The position numbers and the translations under genes were made by a program. Shown here one piece after another: positions 11,871-25,405 of a stretch of DNA of 64,000 nt. The stretch spans positions 4,744,501 through 4,808,500 of the forward strand of contig NC_089671.1 of the NCBI RefSeq assembly GCF_037042795.1, in the 5' to 3' direction. This DNA is from Molothrus aeneus. Lineage: Eukaryota > Chordata > Aves > Passeriformes > Icteridae. The notes below the pieces were generated by a model, which did no database searches, was not told the DNA's origin, and saw nothing but the letters and a program-made list of their open reading frames with translations. Within the stretch, counting starts at the first letter, position 1, and each line of letters opens with the position of its first letter.

Positions 11871-14800
11871 GACTTTGGTCAGTGACAAAAAACAATCCCC
11901 AAATACTCCTTGCTGCTGAAGTCCCTGCTGCAGTTGGGCAGGGTGCTTGCTTGCAGAGAAGATGTGAGGTTTAATTTGCAGCCACATGCTGCTGTTCCAT
12001 AGCTGGTGATTATGAGCTCAGCCTGGAGCTGATAGAAGGGGTTCCTAGGACTTTCATCATGTAGCTCTTAGTTCAGAGCAGTGTGAATGAGATCAGTATT
12101 TACTTCCACTGTCTCAGACATCTGCCTGATTAGCTCTCTGTAAATTGTGAGCTATTTTGGACTACGCTTTCTTGACTGTCAAAACTTTTGTTTCCATTTT
12201 AGGTTAATTTGCTTAAAACAAAAGAAGTGTCTTGGGCCAGCTGAATTAAAGGATATTATCCATCCAGGGCTTTTACATTAGAATGGTTTCATTTTGAAAT
12301 AAGAACAGAATAGTTTAATTGGCACAAAAATACCAGTATCAGATAATAGAGACTTCCTAGGAAAGATATACCTGATGTCAGACAGCCTCCTAAGCAGGCT
12401 GGCAGCCAGTTCTAATGGAAAAACAGTCTGTGAAGAATTCCCAGCATATTATATTCCCAGGCTTTTTGGAAGCTATTTTCTGGCTAATCAGAAACCAGAA
12501 GCTATGTCTTCAGCAGATATAAAATAACATCCTTGCTGAAATACAGCAGCTCAAGATCTGGCCCCAGCATGCATTTAAGATGTTTAGCTACACTTGAAGC
12601 CCAATCTTTTTGTACCCACCTAGCTTTAATTAGGTGTGACAGCACTCCAGGTCAGGGTGTTCAGGGCAGCAGGAATGAAGTGGGATATCAAACCAGAGCA
12701 GAATGATGGTGATTTACAATGACTGTGCAGAAATTGATCTCTCATGAATAAGGCAACAGGGAAGTCATGTCTGTCCCTTTTCCACATCGATGTGCATGTG
12801 CCTGCTGGCCAGCTCCCATCCTGTGGGTCCCAGAACTGCAGATGGGGTGGGATGATGCAGCCCTCAGCTGCACAGTGTGTGGGGAATCCATGGGATCAGT
12901 GCAGACAGGTTTAAAGCATTCCACACAAACATGGATTCATCTACAAAAGAAGTTAATGGGCTCTGAGTGGTATTTATGCAGCATCTGGGCTAAGGACCTA
13001 AAACTGTGGTAGCTTGGCCCCCTTCTCAGAATACTCTTTTCCTACTCTCCTCTTCATAAAACATGAATTGAGGTCACCCAGCTGAAGGCACTGAGTCCTG
13101 TTTAGAGCTGCTAGGGATATGCAATAACTGAGTCTACCAATACAAGCATTTCAAGTCTCTAATGGCCTATTTGCCAATCTTAATAAAGTCCTTGAAGAGG
13201 AAATCTATAACTAATTTAATGCATAAGATATATGCAGAAATAGTACCAGTCTATCAATCCTGTGGGATGCTGCTTCAACAAGTCATGGATTTTCAGTGTT
13301 GGGCACCACTTTGGTCATTGCATTCCTGCAAGATATTTTCCTGCTTTTCCCTTCTGCTTTCACTCACTCTGTCAATCTAGAAAAATTGTTTAATCTCCTT
13401 ACACATTTTTCTGGTAATCTGTAAAGGAGCAATTCTGAAGCTTAAATACTATTTGTAAGCACACAAAAATTTCAAATGAAGAGTGACATGGAAATACAAA
13501 GTATTGTTGCCTGTTCCTTTGAAACTTTGGGGCTCTTCATTATCCATCAAGCAGGTCCAATTCTCCTTTTAATTACTTCCACTTTATATCACTACAAGTC
13601 TCCAAAGTAATTATTTGCGTTGTTGTAATAGAACAGATTCAGGTTGAGCTATCCTCATTTCAGAACCAAGTAAAGATCTTTGAGGATAGTTCAATTTTAG
13701 CTTAAACACACAGGGTGTTTCCTTGGCTGGTTATTCCACCCCTTTTCCCTTCCTCCCCAGATATTTGCTCTGCTCCCTTTTTCATCCAGATTGTTGCAGC
13801 ACTTCACCTTCCTACAGTATATGTCACATAGTCTGAGTTTATAACACTTGCAAAAGATCAGTAACATTTCTCACATCTGGAAGTGGTCAGTGACAGGGAA
13901 ACAATTCTTAGCAAAACATAAACTTAAATTTTGCATAGTATGGTTTATATCAGGTAGTCTAAAAGTTTGAAGTACAGTTCCAATATTCATCTGTAAATGG
14001 GATCCTTGCATTCCATGGTGGGAGAGATCTTCATGATGATTAACACCTCTCTGGGGCAAGCTGAGATTTTTGCATTTTCTACTCAACCACCATTCAGATG
14101 TGCCTGGCATTTGTGTCTCCAGCTGCTCAAGATCTTTTGACATCTCCAGGGTAAGCATGAATGACACCTCCACATCCTTCAGCGCAGTCAGCTTGAAAAC
14201 CTGACAGTCCTTGGCCACTGCTGCCCCTGGCCACAGTGCATGAATAACTTCACAGTGAAACCACTTCTCTCTAGAACACAAATGCCTTTATTTTTGCTCT
14301 TTCCGTCATAACTTGGCCTGCAGCTGAGCAGACTCATGAGCAGCAATACAGAACTCTTTTAGGAGAAATCCTCCTGTTCATCCTCCCTAGCAGCCGCTCC
14401 TGTCTCTGCAGAACTCACCCTGGGGCTGTTGGTTTGGAACCAGCTGACAGCTCCATGCAGCTCACTGCTCGGTGTGTTAGCTGATTATGTTTGACATGTG
14501 AGGTCAACAAGATCATTGGAAATGTCCCATTGCTGATCTTCTAAGGATCCTCAGAGTTCTCTCTGACAGCTGCTAAAGTGCCTGCCACAGATGCTATAAC
14601 CAGACAGGAAAGAAATATATTCCCAAAAAGGTGGTTCCTGTGACTGCTACTTTGTGTAATTGTTCCTTACACATGCACATGAAATGTCTTGTTTGTCTAA
14701 TTATTGGGATGGCATGAAAAACTGTCAATAGCTACAAACTTACAAACTTGACTCTTTCTGAGCTAGTGAGATCATAGCTGCTGTGTTTTATTTGGAAATA

Positions 14801-15054
14801 CACTACCATCACTGAAAAGGGGGAAAAAGGGTCTAAAAAGGGATGATTAATAGGAAATGGGAAGAATTTATTGCCATACCCATGCTATTGTATTAAGGAA
14901 ATTTAGGTCAAATCCTAAGACACTGAAGATGGTTAAATTTCATTTCAACTCAGCTAATAAAGAAGCCACCAGGGCCTCCAGAATAATGAGGCTATTTTGA
15001 AAGTTTGAAAGTATAGCAGAGAACTCATGTGGATTTCTTCCCCTTTTTATATTA

Positions 15055-15067
15055 TTTTTTTTTTTTT
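15055..15067 (+). repeat. T13 homopolymer
   Basis: Thirteen T after a TTTTTATATTA stretch. Confidence 0.85.
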
Positions 15068-15549
15068 GTCCCATCTGCCTCCAGATATTTAAGTCCTCAC
15101 AGAGTGCTGGGTCACATTATCAAGCTTTTCCCCATAAGGACAAAGCTTTCTGGAAACGAAAACCAAGATTTTTATGCATCCATGTGAGATAAGACTCGGG
15201 GCTCTAAGCAATGCACCAAATATTGCCAGACTTCCAATAACACCACAAGATATCCCAGCACTGTATTGATTTCAGCTGAGTGATGGTGATTTACACCAGG
15301 CCAGACAGTGGTCCCTGCTTTGGCCATGAAGCTGTAAATTTGGTTCTGCTCTGCAGTGGTGTGGGCCAGACCCTGCTCACAGCTGCTCTGTGCTCACAGC
15401 TGTTGTGGCACATGGAATGACACTCACACTCCTGATGTCCTCAGGCCCTCACTGCCCACCTGTGCCAGCTCTCTCTCACACATCACAGCCTGTGCTCTGG
15501 GGCAGGGCTGCAGTGTGCCAGAGACACTCCAGCACTGGGAATAACCTGG

Positions 15550-16230
15550 AAATCCTCCATGCCCGGCCACAGCCGGAGCTCTCGGGGACACCGCAAAGCA
15601 GAGGCTGCTCTGAGCCTCACACAGGGGCTGCTCAGAGCTCAGCGTGGCACATCCCCGCATGGCAGAGTGGGACAAGCCAGAGCATTGTCACCTACACGGT
15701 CCAAGCCCGAGCACGGTCACCCCGAGGTACAGAAGCCAGCGAGGCCAGGGCAGCCAGGCGGCTCCCGCTGACCACGGGGTGTCGCTGTTACCCAAACTTT
15801 GGAGCTGCTCACGCACTTTCCGTCACAGCGCGATGAGGATGGGAACACAAAAAACCTGTCCCTTTAAACAGGAGGGGGAAAAAAAAATCAATGTGGTATC
15901 ATCTCTTTCTCGCTCCTTCAAAATGCTCAACTTCTCCCCGTCCTCCCCTCCTCTTTTCTCCTGGGAATCAGGATTCCTAAACTCTGTTTGGAATCAAAGT
16001 TCAGATTTTTTGGCAGTGCAAAGAAACTCAAATGAGAGCTAAATTAAACCTTTTCAAAACCTCCCAAGCCAGCCGAGTAGCAGACAAGAGGCACATTCCA
16101 GGACCGTGTGGGAGATGTGCGGGTGGAGGCAGACAGCAAAGGCAAAGGTGATGCTTTTGCAGGGATGCCAACCCGTCTGTGCTGGCCCTGGCGCCGCCGA
16201 ACCAGGGCCAGGGCTGCCGTCCCCACAGAA
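15550..16230. promoter_or_regulatory. CpG-rich patch in the desert
   Basis: CpG density rises in two clusters (about 15555-15840 and 16110-16215) separated by AT-richer sequence. It includes a SMAD-type TGGCGCC at 16189-16195. It is weaker than a full CpG island; an enhancer, weak promoter or former island losing CpGs are all possible. Overlapping open frames on both strands show no recognisable protein. Confidence 0.4.
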
Positions 16231-17059
16231 ACAAAAACCCCTCCCAGATATTCTCCTGGCCAGGCTAAACATTTGTTGTTAATTCCAAAGAGGACAGTCA
16301 GCAGTGGAGCACCACGCTGGGATGATGGTGAGGATTTACAGAAGTTTAGCACAGAGGAGGGTGAGTGGAGGCAGGAGTGGCTCAGGGCAAGGCTTCAGTC
16401 TGGCTTTGGGGGTAACAAGGCCACAAAGGAGAGCCCAGGAGAATGAGGCACTCCTAATCCTCCTCAGATTTTCTGTTCATGACTGCTACAGAGTGAACAG
16501 AAGGCAATGGGAAGGTTTCCTGCTGGCTTTACTGACAGTGACATTCACTCACCATTTCTTTCCTTGTCCTTCTGAAGCAGCTTTGAAAGAGAAGCACATC
16601 CAGTAGAACAGGGATGGGCAAAGGAAACTGTATAAAATTCCCCTTCCAGCACCATGCTGACCTCCTGCTAGGAATGCTTGGACAACTTCAGTTTTGAGGA
16701 ATTCTGCATTTTGTCACAATTTCATAACTGTAGGACATTTCTTTGAAAAAACTAGAAAGTACTGACTTTTCCAAGCTTTAAACCAAGATTTTCCCCAAGA
16801 TAAGGGAAAGAAGCTTATTGAAACCATTTTTTACCTCCATCATTTTGTATAAACTCTTTCATTTAATTTTTTTTTTAACAGCAAAATGGAAACATTTAAT
16901 CCAAGAAAGATCTGGTTTCATTGTGCATGGGCCACAGACACTGTGGTGTACACATGAGGTACCTCTGAGTGTGTGTACCAAAAGAGCTGGTCTGAGTAGT
17001 TTCCATTTTCTAGGTATTTTTCTATGAACATTGAGGGAAAATCACCATTACTGGTCTCT

Positions 17060-17165
17060 AAAACAGGCCAGACAAGCATCTGATTAGAAGGGATTTAGGT
17101 GGAGTTCATTTTGTTTAGAGCAAGCAGAGGGACTGAACCAGACTCTTTAGGTCTATGATTCTATG
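17060..17165 (+). mobile_element. CR1 LINE 3'-end fragment
   Basis: The text GGCCAGACAAGCATCTG...GGATTTAGGTGGA...GGGACTGAACCAGACTC...GGTCTATGATTCTATG follows the 3' end of avian/reptile CR1 elements, including the diagnostic 8-bp-type terminal repeat ATTCTATG. It is heavily truncated at the 5' side, as is usual for CR1, and has no coding capacity. Confidence 0.75.
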
Positions 17166-20100
17166 GCAACACCACAATCTCTGCAAAACTGTATGGTTTG
17201 TTCCCAGAACCATAAATCTAGCCTGGCATCACTGGAAACTCAGTATTGGAAAGCTCAGTTTAATTTCAGATTTATTGCAGTAATCAAAACTGAACAAAAT
17301 CAGCCCAGGACCAAGTCTCCTACCTGAACCTGTGACTTGTGGAATGAAAGTTGCTTGAATTTTCTGGTACTTACAAATTCCTGCTGGATCAGAAATGTCA
17401 CATTCATTTTATGTCTTGGCTTTCAGTAGAATTGCAATCAGAGTGGTTGCCCCAGACAAACAAAACAAACCCCTGTGTCTCAGTCTGTTGGTGGCTGAGG
17501 AAGGCATAGCGCACACTATATTAATTCTTAAAAAAATTATATAATATCCTCATGCAAATGAAAAATTGCAATGTCAGGCAGTGACTGAGCCATCCCTTCT
17601 GTCTACATTAACTCCTACTCTGTGGTTCATTGTTTTCCTGGGTGGTCCCTACCAAAGTCAGGGAGGGGAAAACCAGATGGAATTGAATGACTGACCCCCA
17701 ATCTATGGAACTGTTGTCCAGTGTTTGTAAGGCTAACATTCTGTTGAGTAGCAGACCCTTGAATTAATAAAAATGGGTTTACTTATTTTGCCCAAATTCA
17801 CTGATCTATCTGCAACTGACATCATAATCAAGTCCACAAACCATCACTGAAATTTTTACTGTTGGGGCACCCACACACTAAAAAGGGACCCAATCAGCAG
17901 GTCCCAACTAAAGAGCACCACAACACTGGCTAGTCAAAACTGACACATCACTGTTTTGTCATAAAGCCACTTAAATTTTTAAATTGCATTTTAAAATCTA
18001 GATGTTTGAATTTCACTGCACTTAGAGCAGACAACTGAACCATTTGCTGTAAAATATATCCAAAGAGTTTATACCTTTCACTGAAAAACTACTGGCCAAC
18101 CTCTTAGCAAGATAAGAATCTAATTATATACTTTTAAAGTGACATTTAGAGGCCTCAGTACTTTTCATATTTGATCTCAGATCTTAGAACTGGCATCTGT
18201 TTCTCCTTTTAGTTAGAAATGGAAAGACTATTTACATATTCTTAGGAGTATATTTCCAATTAAATCTTTTTCAGAACTGCACTCTCAACATTTCATATTA
18301 GGTTTCTTGGCAGACAACTATCTTTTTTTAAAGAGATTTATTTATTCAGTTGGATAGTTTTTTTTCATCCTTTGCCTGGGCACTGGAGTCTTCGGCCTCA
18401 CCATCCTATAATTAGAAAAATGACCCTACTTAGAAGTTTTACAGTTCTGCTCCAAAACATCATCTTCCCTGTCCATTTATTTATCCACCTTTTTACTGAT
18501 GTGCCTTCATCTAGTAACTGCCTTTCTCCTGCAATCTGCAGCAGAGTAAATTTAAGTGGGCATTTAGAAACTTGTTATCGAAGACCAACATCCAAACCAA
18601 GAAATCAGCTCTTTGAATGATAATAAAATATTTCTATAGTCAATGAGAAGAGGTGGGTGGGGAAGACAAGAGAAACACAGGGAAAATACAGACTCTTATA
18701 TTTTACATAAGATTTTATAAACAATTCCTTCTGTCCCAAGTGTCAAAATTGTTCCTATCCCAAACCATAGGTAGAAGTCCCTATTATAGTTTTCCTCATG
18801 GGCCAATATACATTTGCTATTTAGTTTTCAGGTAATGAAGTTGTCTGCCCAAGAGTCCCAGCACAGACTAAATAACCAGAAATCAACTCCCCAGCATTTC
18901 AACCCCACTCCAGGGCAGAGGAGCAGAGCCATGTCCTTGTCCTCTCTGGGGATCTGACAATGGATGTCTTCTGCAACATGCCTGCAAAGTCACCAAATTT
19001 GGGCTCCTTTGGACTGGGGTGGGAAGCAGATTCCAGAATATTTCCAATGCCTCATAAAAGATACCCTACCAGCACCCTCTGTGTCATGGAGCAGGGCAGG
19101 TCCTCCCCCCAGCACTGCTGTGACAACAGCAGGGTTCACTGGACACGTCCTTGGTGGCACCACTGGGAATCCCACTGACCTCCCAGTTATTCTTCTGCTC
19201 CCCACTGCAATTCAGTTTACCAGAAACAGATATTCAGGATTTAGTATCCAAATACAAGAATAATAAATAGAAGGAGCTTTGGCCTGTTAGATCTTAATGG
19301 TGTTTCCTTACTTGCTATAATAAAAGATTAAATCTAAGCCTAGTATGAGTAAACCTTAACTGGTATCTAGTGCAGTTATCTAAGGAACACACAAGTGACA
19401 CCACCTGCACTTTCTGACAGAGAAATAGGTGGGCTACAAGATTCTTCAGAAGCATTTTGTGGGCCCAGGTTCAGGTGTGCATCATACATAGCTGTGTCCC
19501 CATGGGGGCCACCAGAGCTGAAGAGAAACCCTCCAAGGCTGCAGCAGGGGCACAGGAGTCAGTTGTGTCACCTGTTCCTGGTATGCAACTCATAGCTTGA
19601 CCATCTCATCTGCATTTTACTCAGTTTTTGTTCTATATTGTCATCTTTAGGAACCTCTCTCTGCTCAGAGTACAGTTAAACAACCATTTTAGTCCTAAGT
19701 TAGGCAAAGTGGCAACTTCCAGCCACTCCCCAGCTCCCTCTCCATGGCAGCAAGGCAATCTTTGGGGTGATCAAGGACAATCCAGACTAAAAAATCAACT
19801 TAAACAAGATATTTGTCTGTAAAAATCAGACAAAAGACTTATAAACAAAATATTATTTTGCTCCAGTTTGTAATTTGTTTTGAATAATCTGTGATCTGTT
19901 TGAAGGACTTTGGGAACTATTGTGTGATAAAGCACATCGATGGGCTGCCTAGAGGCAGGAGGCCTGGAAATTGAGAACTATGAGCCACCAGTGCTGTAAC
20001 TCCTCTTTCTTCCACCAGTGCCAGTCCAGAACAACTCCATGGCCTTCAGGGCAATTTCTTCTGCATGAAGAGCCAGATGAGACTCTGGTCTCCATAAGAT

Positions 20101-23100
20101 GGAAAGATGGAGGTTGTAATTCCATCCGGGGATGGGGTGTGGTTTGCAGACATCAATAAGCCACAGCACATCCCCTCTTGTGGTTCCTGATGTCATTGGA
20201 ATGACTCAATAGAATTACAGCCTTATGTCGAGCTGGGTGTATATTATTCTACTGAAATTAAAGCTTTTGAAATAGGAGCTTATTGTTTTTAATAACTTCA
20301 GTTATGTAATGCCTTTCTCATGTTAGTGCTTCAATAAACATTTCTTATGTTAAATTTTACTCCAGATCCATCCTTGCCAGTTTTAGGCTCAGAACTGATA
20401 TATTGGAATAATCCTCTTCGTTTTAAGTCCCACAGACACTGTGCTGTTCACATGATGTCATTCTGTGTATATTCCTTCATTTACTACTGGTGAGTCATTA
20501 TTATCGTAGTTAATAGAAAGAGGATTATCTCTTTATTAAATCAAAGGCATGGCATTTTGTTGGTTGTGCTTTGCATCCTTGATTTTTAACCCTTTAAATT
20601 AGATGTGTCAGGATTTTTCAGCACTGGCTGTTGTTGGTGAGAGGCACAGAGCTTCTGCTAGAAAGCCACCACAAAGAGCTCAGGGAAATTAGGACGGTTA
20701 ATTCCTCACCAGAGATCTTACAGGAGTACCATAATAGAGCAAGTCAGAACCAAAACAGTGTGAGAGTCTTTGAGAGCCTGGATATTGGCTTCTCACCTTT
20801 TTAAATCAATAAATTAAAATGTCACCTTTTTAATTCATAGAAGAAAATCGATCTCTACCCCAACATCAGTGCTTATAATCACAGCTGTGATTACAATATA
20901 TTGCAAAGACAGTAGCAGCAGTTATGAGTATTTATATAAATTAAGGGATCAGTATTGTGAGAAAAGGTCTGTAGGAAACAGGGCTACCTTCCTGGGAAGA
21001 TGAAGAAATGCAGCTCTAGAGTTTAGAAAGGCAAATATTTATCATAATATTTTCTGAGGAAATGCTCTCATGCAATACAAGTTTTTGCAGACGCTGCAGA
21101 GCTACGAAGAATTAAAAGAACAGCTAGAGAAATTAATGTCTGCATTTGCTACACAAACTATGCAGAAACCAGCATTTCTTCTAGTAGGAAATTTCAGCAT
21201 TTAGAATCTGTTTTCATTCTCAATTGAAATTTCCATTTTCCCCCACAACCCAGCATTTCTAAGACTTTCCAAGTTTCAGAATTAGCTAAACCTCTTTATT
21301 ACAATCATGTAGAAACTATGAAATCTACCAATGCAACTTTATGGTATTAAATACCTATCTTTGTAAGCATAGTAGAAAAATGAAAATCTAGAAAGCAATT
21401 AAAATTATGGAGTTAAACCAAAATACTTCAACTTCATGACATTCCTCTCAAAAAAGCCAAGATGCCTCTTTTTAACTTTCCCATGGAAAATTTTTCCAAA
21501 ACTGATGTTCTCCCTGGAGAAACACTTCAGTTTTAGTTGAGCTGCATTTATCAATAGAAAAGTGCTCTGTCAAAAAGAATTTCAAAGAGCTCTATTTCAT
21601 AGAAACAGTGATCATTGCTGCAATAGAAACAAAAGCTGGCCGACTGCATTATGGCAAGAGGAATGATTCCAGAAACAGCCCCTAGACCTGGGATATCTCT
21701 TTGCAGCAAAGTCTCTACAAGGGGCTGGTAAGAAAGGCCTTAAAGAGCCTGTCATCAGTCCTGGCTTTCTCTGCTTTAAAGCAGAAGATGCCAAGCCAGC
21801 CACCACCCAGAGGAAGCAGCAGCTGCAGGTAGAGTGTACAAGACTGAATGAAATCTTCCTGGCACGTTTCCTCCTCTTATCTCCCTGGTCACCCATTATC
21901 AGACAGCAGATTATAGTAAAGAACACAAGGCTGAAACACAATTATTATGGACATGTTGGAGGACTCACAAATCTGCTAATGTTACTAACAAGCCAAGTTC
22001 CCCACTGCAGAACCTATCAGCACTCCAGACGGAGGCTTAACTGTTGATGAAACCTAAACCTCAGCGCCAGAGATACATTTCAAGCTTGTTGTGGCTTAAC
22101 CCTGGAACCCAATACATCACAGAAACTTTTAAGAATTACCTAAAGAACAAGCAGTGTTGGTAAATCACCATAATTAAATCTTAGCTGATTTCACATCTGA
22201 GGTCCCTAAGCAGCAAGACATTGTCATTGAAATTACATCTTGTGTTTTTGTTGCTGCTTGTCACAATGCACCATTGAAACACTGCAACAATGGGATCAGG
22301 ACTAGGGTATCAATGCCTTTAACAAGAAGGAATATGCTTCTGGATTCACAATCCTAACACAGCAGCCAGGGTTAATCTGGTGCTGAGAAAGTCAACAGCA
22401 TTACAGACATGGGTCCCTCACACAGCACCACTTCTGTAACCAGAAGCACAGAAATCCAGTGCAAAGTTATGCTATTATAGTATTCTTTACTGTTAATGAC
22501 ACTATTTGGAAAGAGATGCTTATCTTGGATTATCTTGCCCTTTTCCTTCAAATAAGTATGTCCCATTTTCAGAGGAGCATAAGCTAAATGGGGAAAGAGT
22601 GGGGGAAAGAAGGAATTCTTATTCCAAAATAATTATCCAGGCATAGATCTGAAATGGGATAACTGCAGTGGTACAGACAAGCTTTAAGTCAAACACAGAC
22701 AAGATTTATGAAACACCTTGGGCACAGGCCACAAAATACCTTGAGGATTAGAGTCCAGACCTTGAACTTGACTCAATATTCTTGGAAAGGACAATTTGGA
22801 ATTCTCATTGTAGCAGCTACTGAGGAAGTATATTAGAGACAATGCAGTCTACAACAAAATCTCTGTCCTTCAGCACTTCAGATGTACAACAGGGATACTA
22901 AGTGAGGATAATACACATTGTACATCTCACCATGTGTTAGAAGAGCTTTTTGTCAATAGTTCCTATTTAGATTGGAAATATATAAGGATTGATAAGAAAC
23001 TGTGTATTACAGAACCACTTACAAAGAGAGCTTGATAGAAACATGACAGGAAACTGAGATAAAAGATGCTTTGTTTTCATTGACAAATCAACTGCACTGC

Positions 23101-24208
23101 ACTGAAAGAACCACAAAATCACCACACTTGTGTTTACCAATCATGAGGAGCTATTTTCCCCAATCTCCTTATTTTATATATTAACGTAAAGATTTGTATG
23201 GATGACTACAAAATGTGCTAAAACACAAGCTTCCACTGACCCAAGCTGCTCCCCACTAGAGGGGAGAGAAGAGCAGTTGCTTTGGCTAAATGCATGAAAC
23301 ATAACAAAATCAAAACCACAGTCAGGAGAGTAACATACAATTCTAAATGGAACTTGAAAACTTGAGAAGTCATTTAAGGGAACCACATTAAATGCTAAAT
23401 GTTTAATGGGACCCATGTGTCTCAGGCAGAGAAAGAGAGTGAGAGAAATGTAACAGAGGAAATCAAGGAGACAATATGTCTGTGCGACTTGTTCTAATTA
23501 GGGGCACAGTGCTGGTGAGGATCATTCATTATAATTTAGTTAAATCTTTAGCATGGCAAAGGCACCTCTGTAGAGTGGTATAAAACCAAAGACCCCCAGT
23601 CATAAAGTGAGTTAAGGCCCATAGAAGAGAGGTTAATTTCAGTCATTTGTGACTGCTAAAGGCAGCACATCCCAGGAATACCAGCCCTTCTTTCCTGCCG
23701 CAGCGCCGTGCTCCAGCTCGCAGATGTCTGCAAATTTGGCATGTGGGGGGTGGTACTGGGAGGGCACTGGCGCGTTGTCTCCAACTTGTCTGTCGCTAAA
23801 CCGAGTGGATCTGTTTCTTTTAGCAGGGGTGGGAAAGGAGTTCAAAGAAAGAATCAAAACAATCCATCCATCCAAGCTTTGGAATATCTGAACTGAGCCC
23901 AAATATCACCAAGCACTTCCCAATCTCTGCTTTGAAACAGGAGAACGGACGATGATTTGCGGCAGTTTGAGATGATTTACACACACACACCATGTGTAAC
24001 GCTCCAGTGTTATTTTAAAACTTACAAAGCATCACAAGAGTGAGTGGGGGTCAGGTTCAGGTTTGTGACACCAGCTTGGTTTGTTGCACACCAGAGCAGC
24101 AGAACCAGCTTCAGCTGTGTTTCCCCACAGCAAATCAGGGGCACAGGGGACCTAATTCACATTGCATTTGCTATTGTGTATTTTAGGAGTAATTCTATTT
24201 AAATGTGG
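17166..24208. other. Non-coding desert, no gene recognised
   Basis: AT-rich unique sequence with no long open frame, repeat array or recognisable element except the small CpG cluster at 23690-23815. Confidence 0.6.
23690..23815. promoter_or_regulatory. Small CpG cluster, possible regulatory element
   Basis: About 125 bases with clustered CpGs (GCCGCAGCGCCG, CTGGCGCGTTG, GTCGCTAAACCG) in otherwise CpG-poor DNA. Kept CpGs often mark constrained, unmethylated elements. No gene seen. Confidence 0.3.
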
Positions 24209-24383
24209 GTCAGATTCTTAGCTGGTGTAAAGCAGCTGAGCTGCCTGCATTCCAGTGCAGATAAACTAATTCACACCAGCTGAAGGCTGGGCCAGTGGAA
24301 TTACATTGCTGTAAATCCAGCGTCAGATCAGAACGGTGTTAACCTGTGTTAGCACTGGTGGAACTGAGAACAGAATTTAACCC
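24209..24383. mobile_element. Ancient fold-back repeat (GGTGTAAA family)
   Basis: Contains inverted arms AGCTGGTG (24220-24227) and CACCAGCT (24274-24281), then CAGTGGAATTACATTGCTGTAAATCCAGCGTCAGATCAGAA and CACTGGTGGAACTGAGAACAGAAT. These words recur in an old palindromic repeat common in reptile and bird DNA. I cannot name the family with certainty. The fold-back layout suggests a non-autonomous DNA transposon. Confidence 0.5.
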
Positions 24384-24519
24384 ACAACATTTTGACACCA
24401 TTCCAAATATTCGTAAAACCCATAATAATTTTAAGTGTAAATGTGCCAAATTCACCCTGGTGTCATTCAGAGTCCAAAAAAACTACACCCTAGGGATAAA
24501 TTTGGCTCTGCATATTTAA

Positions 24520-24730
24520 TCTGAGTACACGGCATCATCCCAGCAAGGAAAGCAAATGAGCAATAAACATAAGTTTGCTGTTAAATGTTGTCTCCTTGCT
24601 CCTCAGCTTCCTAGTACGTTTTGTTTTTGGAGCTTATTTAAACGAGCAGTTTATGGTTTGATCAAGTCCTAAACAGGAAACCTAAAGGGTTTGTAAAACG
24701 TTGAGTGTTCTAATTACAACTAACCTAAAA
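24520..24730. promoter_or_regulatory. Candidate conserved non-coding element (forkhead and TCF motifs)
   Basis: Non-repetitive sequence between the fold-back repeat and a MIR, with forkhead-type ATAAACA (24563-24569), TCF/LEF-type TTTGATCA (24657-24664) and a TTATTTAAACGAG segment. Chosen by motif texture only; conservation is untested. Confidence 0.25.
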
Positions 24731-24790
24731 AAACCCTGCATCATGGCAATCTTCATTTCTATTATACCTGCTGTTCCTGTGATGGGATTG

Positions 24791-24945
24791 TTTCCTAGTG
24801 GTTAACACAGACATCAGGGAGTTGGGATTCTTGAGGTCTAACTCTCAGCTTTGCCATGGACTTGTTGTGTGGGCTTGGGGGAATTATTTAAGTTCTCTGT
24901 GCTTGAGTTCACTTATGGTGTGGGACAATTAATGATCACCAAAGG
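24791..24945 (+). mobile_element. Degraded MIR-type SINE
   Basis: CCTAGTGGTTAACA, then GGTCTAACTCTCAGCTTTGCCATGGACTTG, TTGTGTGGGCTTGGG, and TTTAAGTTCTCTGTGCTTGAGTTCACTTATGG keep the order of the MIR consensus (tRNA-like head, core, and the ...CTCTGTGCCTCAGTTTCC... segment). MIRs spread before amniotes diversified, so this copy is very old. A weaker tail may run to about 25185. Confidence 0.7.
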
Positions 24946-25363
24946 GCTCTGGGTTCCTCAGATGGAAACAGAAGGGGTAGTGTTCAGAAGTATGACAGGA
25001 ATGCCCTCCCCTTTTCTATGTGATATTATGGTAACATACTAATCAAATTACACCATAAAATAGCCATAATAAACATTACAGTACCATAAAAATAACAATA
25101 CTAGTACTAAGACATAAAGATAATAATACAGAGTTATTTATAAAGCTGCTCATTACCACGTTGCCAGGCACCTCATACACAAATCAGAGTGCATCTCCAA
25201 CCAAAATTGCTTTGGATACTAGCAGAAGTCCACTGAATTCCAGAGAGACCATGCCCAGTCCATGCCAATCGATGTGGCCCTGCTCAAATTACAGGGAATT
25301 TTAGCAGCTTTCACCAGAGAAAGTCCTGACCACTTACACAACTTCTTTGTATACTTCAGCAAT

Positions 25364-25405
25364 AATAAATTATGATAAAGCATGCTAAAAAAAAAAAAAA
25401 AAAAA
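25364..25405 (+). repeat. AATAAA followed by A19: possible retroposed tail
   Basis: AATAAA at 25364-25369 is followed 17 bases later by 19 A (25387-25405), the spacing of a polyadenylated transcript end. The upstream 200 bases match nothing I know. It may be the tail of a retrocopy or simply chance in AT-rich DNA. Confidence 0.5.

Larger units (their letters stand above)
6878..17059. other. Non-coding desert, no gene recognised
   Basis: Unique DNA apart from the short runs and the CpG patch listed separately. The 136-residue minus-strand frame at 13871-14281 matches no family I know and is about the length expected by chance. Confidence 0.6.

Noticed and set aside
13871..14281. 136-codon minus-strand frame
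   Set aside because: No family resemblance; this length is expected by chance in 64 kb. A translated search would be decisive.
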